Part shown: positions 48,931 through 59,653 of the stretch, piece by piece
Layout of the letters: the number at the start of each line of letters is the position of its first letter
How positions within the stretch are numbered: position 1 is the first letter of the stretch
Assembly (NCBI GenBank): GCA_963932465.1
Contig: OZ010786.1
Coordinates: 532,707,073-532,771,072, forward strand
Direction: 5' to 3'
DNA: 64,000 bases
Origin: Maratus speciosus
Lineage: Eukaryota; Arthropoda; Arachnida; Araneae; Salticidae
Made by a program: the position numbers and the translations under genes
Notes under the pieces: generated by a model
Database searches by the model: none
Told to the model about the DNA's origin: nothing
The model's input: only the letters and a program-made list of their open reading frames with translations

Positions 48931-49430
48931 AAAATTGAAAGACTGGTTGGTTGATTTATGTACCAGTTTTCCTGGTTTTCTCATAAAACTTATTTAGATG
49001 TATAAAAATCATAAAAACTGGAGATGGCTTAGAGAATTACCGTTTATAAGTCTTAATTGCAGCTACCTTTCAATCGCCATAAGACTTTATAAAATTGAAC
49101 AGTTTGTTTCCTAATTTTTGGGTAATATAAGATTGGTTGAACGATGACTTATTCTGCAGTTTTTCAGCTGTTTTCTCTAAAACTAATTCAGATATCCCAA
49201 TGCTACCAAATGAAGATTGTAGTTAGAAATATATTTTATAAATCTTAATTATATATTTTAATACTAATAAGATTTCTTAAATTAATCAATTAATTCGCGA
49301 GATCTTGAGTATTGGACGATTGGTTTATTGATTCCCTTGGCTATTCCATGTTTTCTAAAATGTTTTTTTAGATATATTAATTCGAATAAACTGCAGATTG
49401 CAGAGATGCATAGTCTACATCTTTTCTGTT
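48931..49430 (+). repeat. Three diverged ~188-bp tandem units
   Basis: GACTGGTTGGTTGATTTATG (48941), GATTGGTTGAACGATGACTT (49131) and GATTGGTTTATTGATTCCCT (49318) begin units spaced 190 and 187 bp apart. Each contains a TTTTCN(T)AAAAC...TTTAGATAT-like block about 50 bp later. Identity is low, so the array is old. Confidence 0.55.
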
Positions 49431-49531
49431 ATGATTATTGTTTGTTGTGCAATCGTTTCTGATTCTATTTCGGACACACTAAAAGAGAGTTTTTTAAATG
49501 TTAATTTTTATTATACATATATAAATAAATA

Positions 49532-51253
49532 CAGTGGTGGCCACAATTGTGGACATATTTTTTAAATTTTCATGTTTTATAACTTTCTGAGCTTGAAGAA
49601 TACGCTAAATTTCACTTAAATAAAAATAACTTTATATCAAATTCATGGAAATTTAACGTAGAATTTAATAATAATAATAATAATAACATAAATAAAATAT
49701 CCGCATTACAAAAAAGTTACGCTTAAAAAAAAAAAGATCTATCTTAGGTTTCATTGTATTTTAAAGTTACACGTACACATACAATATTTAGTAGGATAAC
49801 CCTTGTTTTTTATTACAGCTTCACAGCTTCTTTTCATTGAGAGAATTAGTTTTAGTAGTTTATTCTTTATAGTCACATGATGCCAAGAATCACGTATAGC
49901 TTCAATAAGTTGCGTTTTATTAGAATTGAAGTTTTTTTTCTAAAAATATTTTCAAACGTCGCCACACATTTTCCATAGGATTCAGATCATAGCTGTTTCC
50001 TGGCAGGGTAATAACTGTATGCATTTATTTTTAAATCATTCTTTGCATATTTTTTCCGTATGGTATGGACCCGAATCCTGCTGAAATATAAATGGTGCTT
50101 TATTGGAGATAAGATCCCTGATGGAAGGTAACAATATTGGTTCCAGGACAGATTCGATGTATTTTTTTGCATTGGGAATGCTATAAATCACTTGAATGCG
50201 GTCCACACGATCTGCAGACATACAGGCCCAAATCATGACAGTTTTTGGTTCATTCTAGTTGCTTCAATGCTACCAGGATGCAGCTCTTCCTTTATTCTAC
50301 GTCTCACATATTTTCGCCCATAACTACCAAAGAGCAATATCTCATCGCTACAAATTACTTCTTCCACTGTTTTTTTTTTTTTTTTTTGACCAATTAATGT
50401 TTTCTTTTGCCCACTGAACGCGTTTCTTTCGTTGCTGAAGATTTAAAAATACATTTACCTTTGGAATTCTACCTTTCAGTCCACAACCTCCCAATCTTCT
50501 CCTTATTGTTCTTGAACTAATTGAAATACCCATTGTATTCATCTCACATCTAACAGCATCTGATTAAATTCTTCATTCTTTGAGGCATATCCTTTTACCT
50601 TTCTGTCGTCAGAAACCATTGTGCATTTTTTTCGGCCTGATCTTGCATTATTTGTAACTGATTTACTTTCTTCATAACTCAAGCACGAATTTCATTGCCA
50701 GGTAAAATGACTGGTAAAATGACCCTGTCTTGCAATTTCAGCATAAGAGAGACCATTTCCTCTCACTATGACAATTCTGAAATTTTTTAGGCGTCCAAGC
50801 ATTTCTTGTTGTTGATGAAGTTGTTTTAAGTTATTTGCATTAAAAAAAATAGAATTATTTAAAATATATACATTATTCTATTTAGTAACACTAGTATTCA
50901 CTCCTTAAAAATCATTCCAGCAAAAGACCGCTTTTATAAATCAAAACATACACTGACATTTGATTGGTTCTCAGAACAGTCATTGTGATTGACTAGGAAG
51001 CTTTTATTACAATACACTTCAGCATTCATCTCCAATTTTGTTTGTATTGTAGATTTAAGTAAGTGTAACTTTTTTTACAATGCAGATATTTTATTTCTGT
51101 TTTTTTAATTAAATTCTACATTAAATTTCCTTGAATTTGATGTATAAACTATTGCATTTAAGTGAAAATTAATATATCTTATAAGCGCACAAATTTATAA
51201 AACATGGAAATTACAAAAAAAAAAAAAAAAGTGCACAATTTTAGCCACCACTG
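49532..51253 (-). mobile_element. Inactive full-length Tc1-like transposon, 1.72 kb
   Basis: The left end CAGTGGTGGCCACAATTGTG and the inverted right end CAGTGGTGGCTAAAATTGTG are TIRs, flanked by TA (49530-49531 and 51254-51255). CAGTGGTGG...AATTGTG is typical of a Tc1-like group. The minus-strand transposase pseudogene occupies 49767-50802, with long AT-rich untranslated flanks, including (TAA)n at 49668-49685 and a 17-T run near 50370. Confidence 0.92.
49767..50802 (-). pseudogene. Tc1-like DD34E transposase pseudogene
   Basis: It starts at the ATG at 50802 (MLGRLKNFRIVIVRGNGLSY), an N-terminal helix-turn-helix. It continues with GISISSRTIRRRLGGCGLKG and QQRKKRVQWAKENINW (near 50430), the second DNA-binding part and linker. 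A homopolymer in the linker (A17) shifts the frame. The first catalytic Asp lies in the following CSDEILLFGSYG block, then MIWACMSADRVDRIQVIYSI (near 50200), LLPSIRDLISN, and the second catalytic Asp in FQQDSGPYHTEKICKE (near 50060). The third acidic position is the Glu of NPMENVW (near 49975). The tail ends NKGYPTKYCMCT with a stop at 49767. It would be about 340 residues if whole. Frameshifts and stops, including between the first and second Asp, make it inactive. Confidence 0.9.
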
Positions 51254-53888
51254 TATATATGTATATTTATTTATTTATTTAAAGCAATCAGATATTCTAA
51301 TTTAATATTTTAGAATAAATAAGAGCTTTCAAGTATTTTTTTTTTCATGAAAAACAATAAAATTACAAACTCTTCAAAATAGATATATTTTTTAATTATG
51401 TAATAAATTTGAATATTTTTTTCAAGCTATGGTTTGGCGTTAAATCATAACCTACTTACAATGCAAGAATATTTCTCTTATAAAGCGAAGATTTTTACTT
51501 TTTCACATATATCGAAAATATATTCTAATTTCTTGCGAAATAATATTTGTGAGATTAAATGTTGAAGATTTTCTTAAAGTATAAACCTCAGTTAAAAATT
51601 ATATGATGTCAGTAATATTGTTTAATGTTTTGAATTTTAATTTAAGTCTTCTCTTTCATATGAATAATACTGTCATATTTTCGCATAAAAATTTCTAGAA
51701 TTAACTTACTTTTTATTTTCACCTTTCGTGGATAAATTAATATTTAGACATGAACTTCGTTCAAATCCTACCACAACGCTTTCCGTTATGCATAACAACA
51801 TCTTGTTTCAGAATATACAATAAACTAAAAGAATGATTACAAAATAGAATGATTATGACACAAAAATAATAAAACAATTTTATTTACCAAAAGTAATTAC
51901 AAAATATATAAAAAGATAGGTAAGTAGTTTATCTCACTACAATCACTATGTTTTTTACTGTTTTCTTTTTTTACACTAAGGGGATTTACCAACTATGGGC
52001 TACAATTGACAACATCCCTTCAGAGTTCGCAACCTCTAAAAACATGTCAATATGCCAGTTTTAAAAACATTACCAGATTAACGTAAATAGAATGATACAA
52101 TAATGAACGAAGACTATCTTCTACAATAGGGTTGCTATAGCTTTTGGTTTGAATGAAGCATTTTTCGGTTAGCATGGTATCCTCCACCACTGTCGCGACA
52201 GCTGACGGCTATTTTGCTGCTCATATATAAAATCAATTACTTGTTTAAAAACCATCTTCCATAAAATGTTTATATTAAAATTGTCGATGACTCATGGACC
52301 TTTATAAGGATGTTATGGACAGTATTCTTCATTTGGATAGGGGGTTAAAAACCTCCTTTTGCAATGGAATATCATAGAGGAACACGGTATTGAAAAGCAC
52401 TGTGTTTTGAAATGTTACGCTTATATTGTATCTTTTGATTGATTTCTAGATATTTTCAGGAACATATACAGTTTTTCATGAATTCTTTTTCAGTTTAGTG
52501 CACCAACATGCATATTTCCTTGTTAATTTTTAAATGAAGATTGTTTGTTTTAATTAATAAGTATATAAGAATTTCTTAATATGTATTTATCAAATAGCAA
52601 TTCTTTCAAAATGAATCCAAAGTATTTAGCCATGTGATTGCAAATGTAACGTCGCATGAATATTATAATTAATAAATTCTTTTTAAATTTTTATTTATAA
52701 CGTATGACGTATTTTTCCCATTAAACGCATATCACGTTTAATAATTTAATTATTTTAAAGTTTCTTTCTATTTTATCGTTCATGCGTAAAGATATTAAAT
52801 TAAAAAGTGCTTGGGAATATTTAATTTAACCTACTTTATTTAAATTTTACCTAATTTTCAGAACTGAAAGTTTCAAAAGCTTTTAATTTAATTATTTTAA
52901 GCATTTTACATATGACGATTTTTAACATTTGAGAATTTTACATATAGCGTAATTGTCCAAATTAAATAGGTCCTGCCTTTAATAGATAAATCATTTTCTT
53001 ACTTTTCTTAATATCAAATGTATAATGCATTTTTTATAATCTAATTTTGTATATTTCCTGCTTTTAACATGTGATCATTTAATATTATTTAAAAGATTCA
53101 TTTATCTTTTTTAAAATTCATGTATAAATACATTTTTTCAGAAGGGATTTAATTCTTTGTTTTTTTTTTATTTTATTATTATTATTATTTTTTTTTTACA
53201 AATTGCCATAAAAAATGCCCCTTTCAAAGTATGAAATAAAATATTTCTTGAAATGATGAAAATTTTAATAAAAAGTATTCATCCTACCCTTTTACAGACT
53301 TGTATCCAAATTAAAAATCAATAAGTACGATTTTCACACACTTAACTTGAGAAATGCATCCCTAGATTTTTTTTTTTTAATTACTATGCATATTTTTCTT
53401 CCTATAAAATTTCTTTAATGCGAGAATTTTCAACTTAAACTCATTAACGTCGTATTGCATTAAATCATATTACATTAAAAATGTCTTAAAATAATTCTTC
53501 GATTTTAAAACTACATGCTTCAATGTGTTTATCAAACATTTCTTTATAATATTACCAATTTTCATATTTTTGTAATTGAGTAGTTTAGCGAAGAAAGCCC
53601 TCCAATGACAAAAATTCATTTACGGCAGTGGCGGCGGCAGCGGATAAGGCAGTGTGAGGTACATCTAAAAACATATAGAGATGCACTTTTTATTGCTTTG
53701 AACTTCGCTGTAAATCCCTGTTCAATGTAAATTGCAATACTTAAAACACAAAAAGAAAAATGCATTTTATATTTGAACGTTCTGTTTTCATTAAGAGTCC
53801 ATTGTTACTTTATAAAGCAAAGGAAGGTAGAAATAAAAATAATTAAGAGTTCCTTATGAGCAAGGCATTAACATTTATAAACAAACAT
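51254..53888. other. AT-rich non-coding DNA
   Basis: A GC patch GGCAGTGGCGGCGGCAGCGG near 53624 and T-tracts near 53160 and 53370 are seen. No element or gene is recognised. Confidence 0.55.
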
Positions 53889-54245
53889 AAAATAGAGTGA
53901 AATTAATAATGCATTAGCCAAAAATAAGATTTCTTCATTTTACATATATTCATGCAATGCATGAGAATTTTTTTTTAAAGAAAGAAATATTTCACTATGT
54001 CTCCGAGGAACACAATTTATTATGTTTGTTCTGTTATCTAATTATTTAATTTATGTAGGTCAACATTAATTCAGGGATAAGATATATTAGACATTTTTTT
54101 ATTTATATTAAGAAGTGTAGAAACAATAAATGAATTGCTTCTCAATACGGAAGTATTTGTAGTTAATTTTATATAGTATTTGTGCATTGAATATACTTAA
54201 ATACAAGAATGATACATTTTGAAATTGTTATATTATCTTATACAA
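53889..54245 (+). repeat. Local duplicate segment A
   Basis: Starts ACATAAAATAGAGTGAAATT and matches segment B (55128) and, more weakly, segment D (61560). A pyrimidine-rich stretch ending in TTATGTAG precedes GTCAACATTAATTCAGGGAT at 54058, aligning with the corresponding boundary in B. Confidence 0.65.
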
Positions 54246-55009
54246 GATTTTGTAAAAACTATGAAAATATTTGAACATACAAAAAAAAAAAAATCTGATT
54301 AAAAAGTGAACTCGTGACATTAAATTTTAAATAATGTAACAAGTTATGAATGTATGCTTAAACATCGAATAATCAATTTTCAATACAGTGTTTATTCAGT
54401 ATTTTAATTTTTGTATAAATATATGTAAAGCAAAACACAAAATCCAATTGAAACTATATTTTTTAAATTCATATGAACATTTTAACTTAAAAAAAGCTAT
54501 CGTTGCATATTTATGTAATGAAATAATAAAATGGAAGTAATTAAGAAGTTTCACATTCTTTGTGCTTGAATATTCTTAATAACCAATCAAGTGCGATTAT
54601 TAACCACGCACAGAGGTTTCCGTATAATAAAAATATGAATTAGTAACTGGGCATTGCATTACACAAACATAGCGTTAAAAGTTGCTATCTAGGATTTAAC
54701 AGGAGATGGTTTATAGAGCACGCCGGCCGTGTTTTTATGTATGTTGAAACCGACCGGGTCATTAGAGGTTAATATCTCTGTTAATTATCGACAATTTTTT
54801 TCGAAAATTATTTACAACAATCGTTTTATACTTCTTAAAAATTAAAAGAAATATATTTTTGCGTTCGGCGTTAAAAACGTTTTTCACACGATATACAGAT
54901 AAAAGTTTTTTTTTTTCAAGTAACTTAATTAGTCCATCTACAGTTTTCCTAAATGCATTTGTGAATGGTTAACAATCTAGAAATATTTGCGTCAATAGCT
55001 TTTATTACT
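54246..55009. other. Non-coding DNA between duplicate segments
   Basis: A GC patch (CACGCCGGCCGTG near 54720; ACCGACCGGGTC near 54749) suggests an unassigned insertion. Otherwise AT-rich. Confidence 0.45.
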
Positions 55010-55127
55010 TCAGCTAATTTGTACTTCCCACGTTCCATAGTTTACGAGTAAAATGGCTGTGACAAACAGACAGGCACACAGGAGTGATCTTATACCGTTT
55101 TTACTTTTTAAGCACGGAACCCTAAAA
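55010..55127 (+). repeat. Dispersed repeat with ACAGACAGG...GGAACCCTAAAA tail
   Basis: ACAAACAGACAGGCACACAG (near 55062) is followed about 45 bp later by GCACGGAACCCTAAAA, directly abutting segment B. The combination is shared with 7343-7405. A fixed tail of this kind at a junction suggests the 3' end of a non-LTR or SINE-like insertion. Confidence 0.5.
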
Positions 55128-55560
55128 CACATAAAATAGAGCGAAATTAATAATGCATTATCTAACACTAACATTTCTTCATTTATGATAATATTCTGTA
55201 CTGTAAGAGAAACTATAGCAAAGAAGGTGTCATTTTGCTATATCACAGTGTAACACGATTTATTACATTCATTCCGTTATAATTTTTTTTTAATTCATGC
55301 AGGTGAAAACCACTATTTCAGAGATAAGACATATTGACCATTATATTGCCACATATTTAAAGCGGATAAAATGATTATAAATGGTTTGTGAATACTCTTA
55401 TTCGTAATTTTTGTAGATCGAGTGAAGCATATAGTAAAATTTGCTAATTATGCATAACTACAACATTATAATGGCTCTCTAATATGTCTTCTTATTTCTT
55501 ATGTATACCAGAATTATTCAGCTGGGCTTATGAGTACATTTTTGCATGAATATAATTACG
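55128..55560 (+). repeat. Local duplicate segment B
   Basis: Begins ACATAAAATAGAGCGAAATT. It includes a T-tract ending TTCATGCAG then GTGAAAACCACTATTTCAGA (55304), and ends with ATATGTCTTCTTATTTC and TTCAGCTGGGCTTATGAGTA. It provides the uninterrupted counterpart of segment C, showing what lay at the insertion site of the transposon at 55782. Confidence 0.75.
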
Positions 55561-55570
55561 CGATTAATAA

Positions 55571-55781
55571 ACGTTCATGTATCGATTTTTTTTTTTTTTT
55601 TAGTTATGTTGAATGGAAACATTATTTCAGAGATAAGATTATACATTATAAGACATTGTATATTTTATTTTCTACTATTGAAACCACAGAAAAAATTATA
55701 ATTGTTTATGACTACTTTTTTGTGATGACATAATAATATCCTTTACAGTGGTCTTTATCATGTCTTCTTACTTTTTATCTA
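55571..55781 (+). repeat. Local duplicate segment C, left part
   Basis: A T15 tract ending in AG then TTATGTTGAATGGAAACATT and ATTTCAGAGATAAGA align with segment B. The segment is cut at CATGTCTTCTTACTTTTTAT by a transposon and resumes at 57698 with AGATAAATATTCAGCTGGGG. Confidence 0.75.
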
Positions 55782-57697
55782 GGCGAGAATAGAGAGGGTT
55801 GACCCACTTTTCACAAAATGATTTTTTATTTTTTAAATATTGAATGTAGAATAATGTTTTATATGTCATTTTGTTTGTTATACAATCATTTATGAAAATT
55901 AAGAAATATGAAAAATGATTGATTCTAATAATGAGAAAATAATGGGTCAAGTCCCCACATATGGGAGGGCTGACCCACTATGTAGGAGGGTTAACCCACT
56001 GTGTTTTATACTAAATATTTGTGAAAAAAAAATCAGTTAAAAAAAATAATAATAACTCTATGCTACATGCTTTAGTTATTATAAAAAAATATTTTTGAAA
56101 ATATAACGCTTAAACAAACCTATTTAGGCGCAATCGCATGTCAGAGAACAGGATTTTGTCTAAGAAGGTATGATTGTACAGCAGGGAAATGAAATTTTAA
56201 CATTTCAGACAGTATTCCTCTAGAGACAGGTTCTGTTTTCAGAGGATTTCATGCACAATAATGTCCGGATTTAGTAGCCGCTGTCCTGCTTTTTTTTTTT
56301 TGGTCTCCTTATAACACTTTTTGTGACATTCAACATTGCAACTCTAGTTGGCACATAGATTGGCTTCATCTCACTCTATTCATCATGTTAAAATTTGTCG
56401 GCATACCTACCTAAAGTTTTTTGATCTTTTTCGAAGTTTTTCGAAAGCTATTTTCTTTTTCAGCCGCATGAGTGCTTAACTTACCATAAACATATTTGTA
56501 CCCTTTCAGGGGCAAAGTACTTTCAGTACTAAAATGTTGAAATAAATGACTGGCACCGGATTATACGAAGCAATTTACTCAGATATAGGAAAAAAGCTAT
56601 ATTCCACATACATATTAAATAAAAAAAGATTTTAGCAATATTCTGGTGCCATTGTGGCGTTTGGAAATTAAAATTAAGTGGTTTATAAACATATCACTGC
56701 CCCTGAAACGGTTAAGACTGCTGCTTTCATACTTCCTTGTCTTTTCCACTGTTTCTATTTACTTATTGTAAGTAATATTTAAATGAAAAAAAAAAAGTTT
56801 CTATCAACTTTCCCATTTATATCTCATTCATTTGTTTTCGTACAGTAGATACTATAAAAAAATTTCACATCTTTCTTTAATCAGTTTTAGACGTTTTCTT
56901 TTCCATCACCCTATTTTGCTGTAGCTTTGTAGAATAAATTTACATTCATTTTTATATATAACTATTAGTTTTTAATTATGCGCAATGTATAATAAAAATA
57001 TTTCCAAAACCCCTTGATTAAAACATTACCGACCGACAATTTTTACCACATCTGAATTTTAAAACAGTAGAAGCTCCTCTCTATTCTGAAAGACTTTTAT
57101 ATATTGGTATTCTATATAGGTTCTCAAGTTTATATATCAGTAAATATCTCCAAATGTACGAATTTAATAGAAAATGTCTTTAAATTAAAAAAAAATATAT
57201 GGACAACATGATATAAATGCATTATCTGTAAGGTAAAAGCCACGCCCTTAGTCAATGATGTTTTTTGAATGCAAAGGAAAATTATTGTATCCCGCCGCGA
57301 ATGTGTTAAATGAAGCCTTGAACATCTGGTCAACCATCCCTCACACTGACTGGGTCAAGCCTCCCCATATAGCCCTTTTCTAAAGGATAGCGCATTGTTA
57401 TGCCTTACTTACGGTATAATATGTATGCCTGGAATGAAAGATCGATATTTATGCTTTACTTAAATCCTACTTACTTAAATTTGTATCATATATACTATCT
57501 GAAAAAAGCTTACAAATTATTTCTAAATTGATTTTTTCACACCTATTTCGATTATCTGTATGAAACAGAGACTGTGTTTTGAGCATTCCAGTAGCTTTGG
57601 TTGACACCTATTGATAAAACTCTGAAATTCTTTTAAATATGAAAACTGATGGGTGGGTCGATCCTCCCGTAGGGTCAAAACTACCTAGTCTTCCCCA
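55782..57697 (-). mobile_element. TA-flanked DNA transposon, copy 2 (pogo-like, inverted)
   Basis: The left terminus GGCGAGAATAGAGAGGGTTG and the inverted right terminus TGGGGAAGACTAGGTAGTTT match the ends of the element at 34074-35816. Flanking TA lies at 55780-55781 and 57698-57699. Subterminal GGGTTGACCC-like words recur (GGGAGGGCTGACCC near 55963, AGGAGGGTTAACCC near 55985, GGGTCAAGCCTCCCC near 57351). It runs in the opposite orientation to copy 1. A degraded counterpart of the copy-1 coding remnant lies at 56300-56480 on the minus strand (GAGATGAAGCCAATCTATGT). Length is 1.9 kb, more decayed than copy 1. Confidence 0.85.
56501..56711. mobile_element. Nested TTAA-type MITE in transposon copy 2
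   Basis: Termini CCCTTTCAGGGGCA and (inverted) CCGTTTCAGGGGCA, with TTAA at 56712-56715 on one side and GTAC replacing TTAA on the other. It is equivalent to the MITE at 34806-35021 in copy 1. Confidence 0.75.
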
Positions 57698-57775
57698 TAG
57701 ATAAATATTCAGCTGGGGATTGGCTTATGAATACATTGTTGCATGAGCACAAATCTAAATAATAATAAAATGAAA
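57698..57775 (+). repeat. Local duplicate segment C, right part
   Basis: Continues segment C after the transposon: AATATTCAGCTGGGGATTGG and TTGCATGAGCACAAAT align with TTATTCAGCTGGGCTTATGA and TTGCATGAATATAATT in segment B. Confidence 0.7.
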
Positions 57776-58477
57776 AACACTCACTCACAGACCATATTAA
57801 TTAAAATCCTATTTAGGGAGTAATGGAACAATGGGACAATGTAAGCTGGTTGATGCATTTCCTAGTTGCGGGGCAACTTAACTTCCAGTATAGAGGTAAT
57901 GCGTGGTTCTTGCAATAGAAGCTGTGAAGAAAGATGTTTAGACGCGGCTGGTGGCCACGAAAAATAGAAGAATTAAAGTTTAATAGCAAGAGAACTTACT
58001 AATAAAATTTTTAGTATAACAATAATCTAAAAAAAAGTTCCATATGATCCACAAACTAACAGTCCGTAGGCAGGCGAAAAAGCTACCAAAGGAAGACCCA
58101 GCATAAAAAAAGGACTCTTTACAGAGACCATACATAGATTAACATAAAACATAATGCAAAGCACAGTGCGAAACAAATTTGGAAAAAATAAAAATAATTT
58201 ACATATTTACAAAAGGATTATTAAAATGCACAAGTTAGATTAATAAAAAGCGATAATAAAAAGCATAACCGAGGAGATTTCAGACTAACTTATGAGAAAA
58301 AAAGCATAATTTTAAGGGTAACATGGAAAAAAAAGAGGACGGCGCCCGCCTAGTCTGGTAACTCGATGAAAAAATATGATAAATAGCTACAGTGATAATA
58401 GAGCGAAGGGATAGTAAGGTAATACAATTTAAATACGTGAAAAAAGCAAAATATATCAGTAAAAAGAGTTTTTTTTT
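57776..58477. other. Non-coding DNA downstream of the gag fragment
   Basis: No reverse-transcriptase or endonuclease motif is visible on either strand, so the non-LTR element to the right lacks a recognisable ORF2 here. A 75-codon open frame (58280-58507, -) is unrecognised. Confidence 0.45.
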
Positions 58478-58552
58478 TTTAAATACAAAACTGACAAAAC
58501 AATACACGGAAAAAAGGCAAAAAGTTTAACTGGGGAAGAAATTCCTCTTCAT
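58478..58552 (-). pseudogene. Probable continuation of gag beyond the TTAA insertion
   Basis: With one TTAA and the intervening element ignored, the gag frame stays open for about 25 more codons, to a TAA near 58478. This fits a single insertion into gag that has not otherwise changed the frame at the junction. The open length is too short to prove coding by itself. Confidence 0.45.
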
Positions 58553-58556
58553 TTAA

Positions 58557-59649
58557 CCCTTTATCTACGGCATTATGATCTACTGCAATTTTTTCATGTA
58601 ATATTTTTTTTTCAGTTACTACAATGAAAATTAAAAGATAAATATAAATAAAATACTCACCCGTGAGAAATTTAATTATTTAGAGGTAATTATTTTAAGT
58701 GGAATTTTAAAGTACCGTCAGTACACTATGACGAAAATATCGTAATAGAAAACCCACAAGGTATTCCAACTGGCACCAGAAAATGTTTTCGATTTAATAA
58801 GTGTGAGAAATATAGGCTTTTTCTTATTTAAAAATAAATCGTTTGGCAAATTCCGGTGCCAATCATTTATTTCAACACTTTAGAATTGAAAATGCTTTGC
58901 TCTTGAAAGGGTTAAAAAAAAAAAAAAAACTTTTTTTTTTTTTTTTTTTAGTTTTCGATCTTTTTAGCAGTTATTTAGTTATGCGACGTCAATGTTCCAG
59001 GGGCAACATGTTCTCTCGCATCTCCACATAGGCAATATATGAATTTGCATATGCCATTTCTAGCATAGCAAAAACGAGCCGGTGCCACAACTTTTTAGAT
59101 TTACTATAAAAAATAACAATGAAACAGAAAAGAAATACCAGGGAAATCATTAATACACTTCATTTTAGTAATTACATTTTAAAGCAGATGAAAACGATGG
59201 ATAACTACACAGACGAAAAGTAAACAAGAAGTTTTCCTCCAACACCCAGTGTACTGTCGGTACTTATAGGTACCACCGAGTAATTCAACTGATAAATCAA
59301 ATACATACACAGTTCACCTAAAATAGCTAGTCAAATTGTATGCTAAGACCATAATGAACACATAAAAAAATCCAACACTTACCTTATATCCTTTACTGTG
59401 TTTGCAGCAATGAAAAGACGAGCGTGGCAATCTCTACAAAATTTCGGCACAAAACACATCAACTGCTTAAAAGTTAGCCTCATTCATCTCTAAAATAACA
59501 AACCTAGAACTTCTGCTGCCATGTATTCGGATAAAGTGGAGTTAAAAGAGCGTTTTTTTGCAAAGTACCATTAGAATATTAGTAATATTCACTATGGTGT
59601 AAAAGTTAAAAGTGAGTGGTAATTATAAGTACCGTCAGTAGATAAAGGG
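58557..59649. mobile_element. piggyBac-like TTAA element, 1.09 kb, inserted in gag
   Basis: TTAA at 58553-58556 and 59650-59653 flank 12-bp perfect inverted termini CCCTTTATCTAC. TTAA duplication plus CCC-starting ends identify a piggyBac-superfamily element. No transposase is visible. Inside, 58849-58915 (CAATCATTTATTTC..., ending TTGAAAGGGTTAA) is related to the right end of the nested MITEs at 34806-35021 and 56501-56711, so the element is a mosaic or contains another family member. GTACCGTCAGTA occurs near both ends (58713 and 59629). An A/T homopolymer pair sits at 58916-58949. Confidence 0.8.
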
Positions 59650-59653
59650 TTAA

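Noticed and set aside
57776..58477. Reverse-transcriptase ORF2 of the Jockey-like element
   Set aside because: Looked for RT and endonuclease motifs on both strands downstream of gag and found none.
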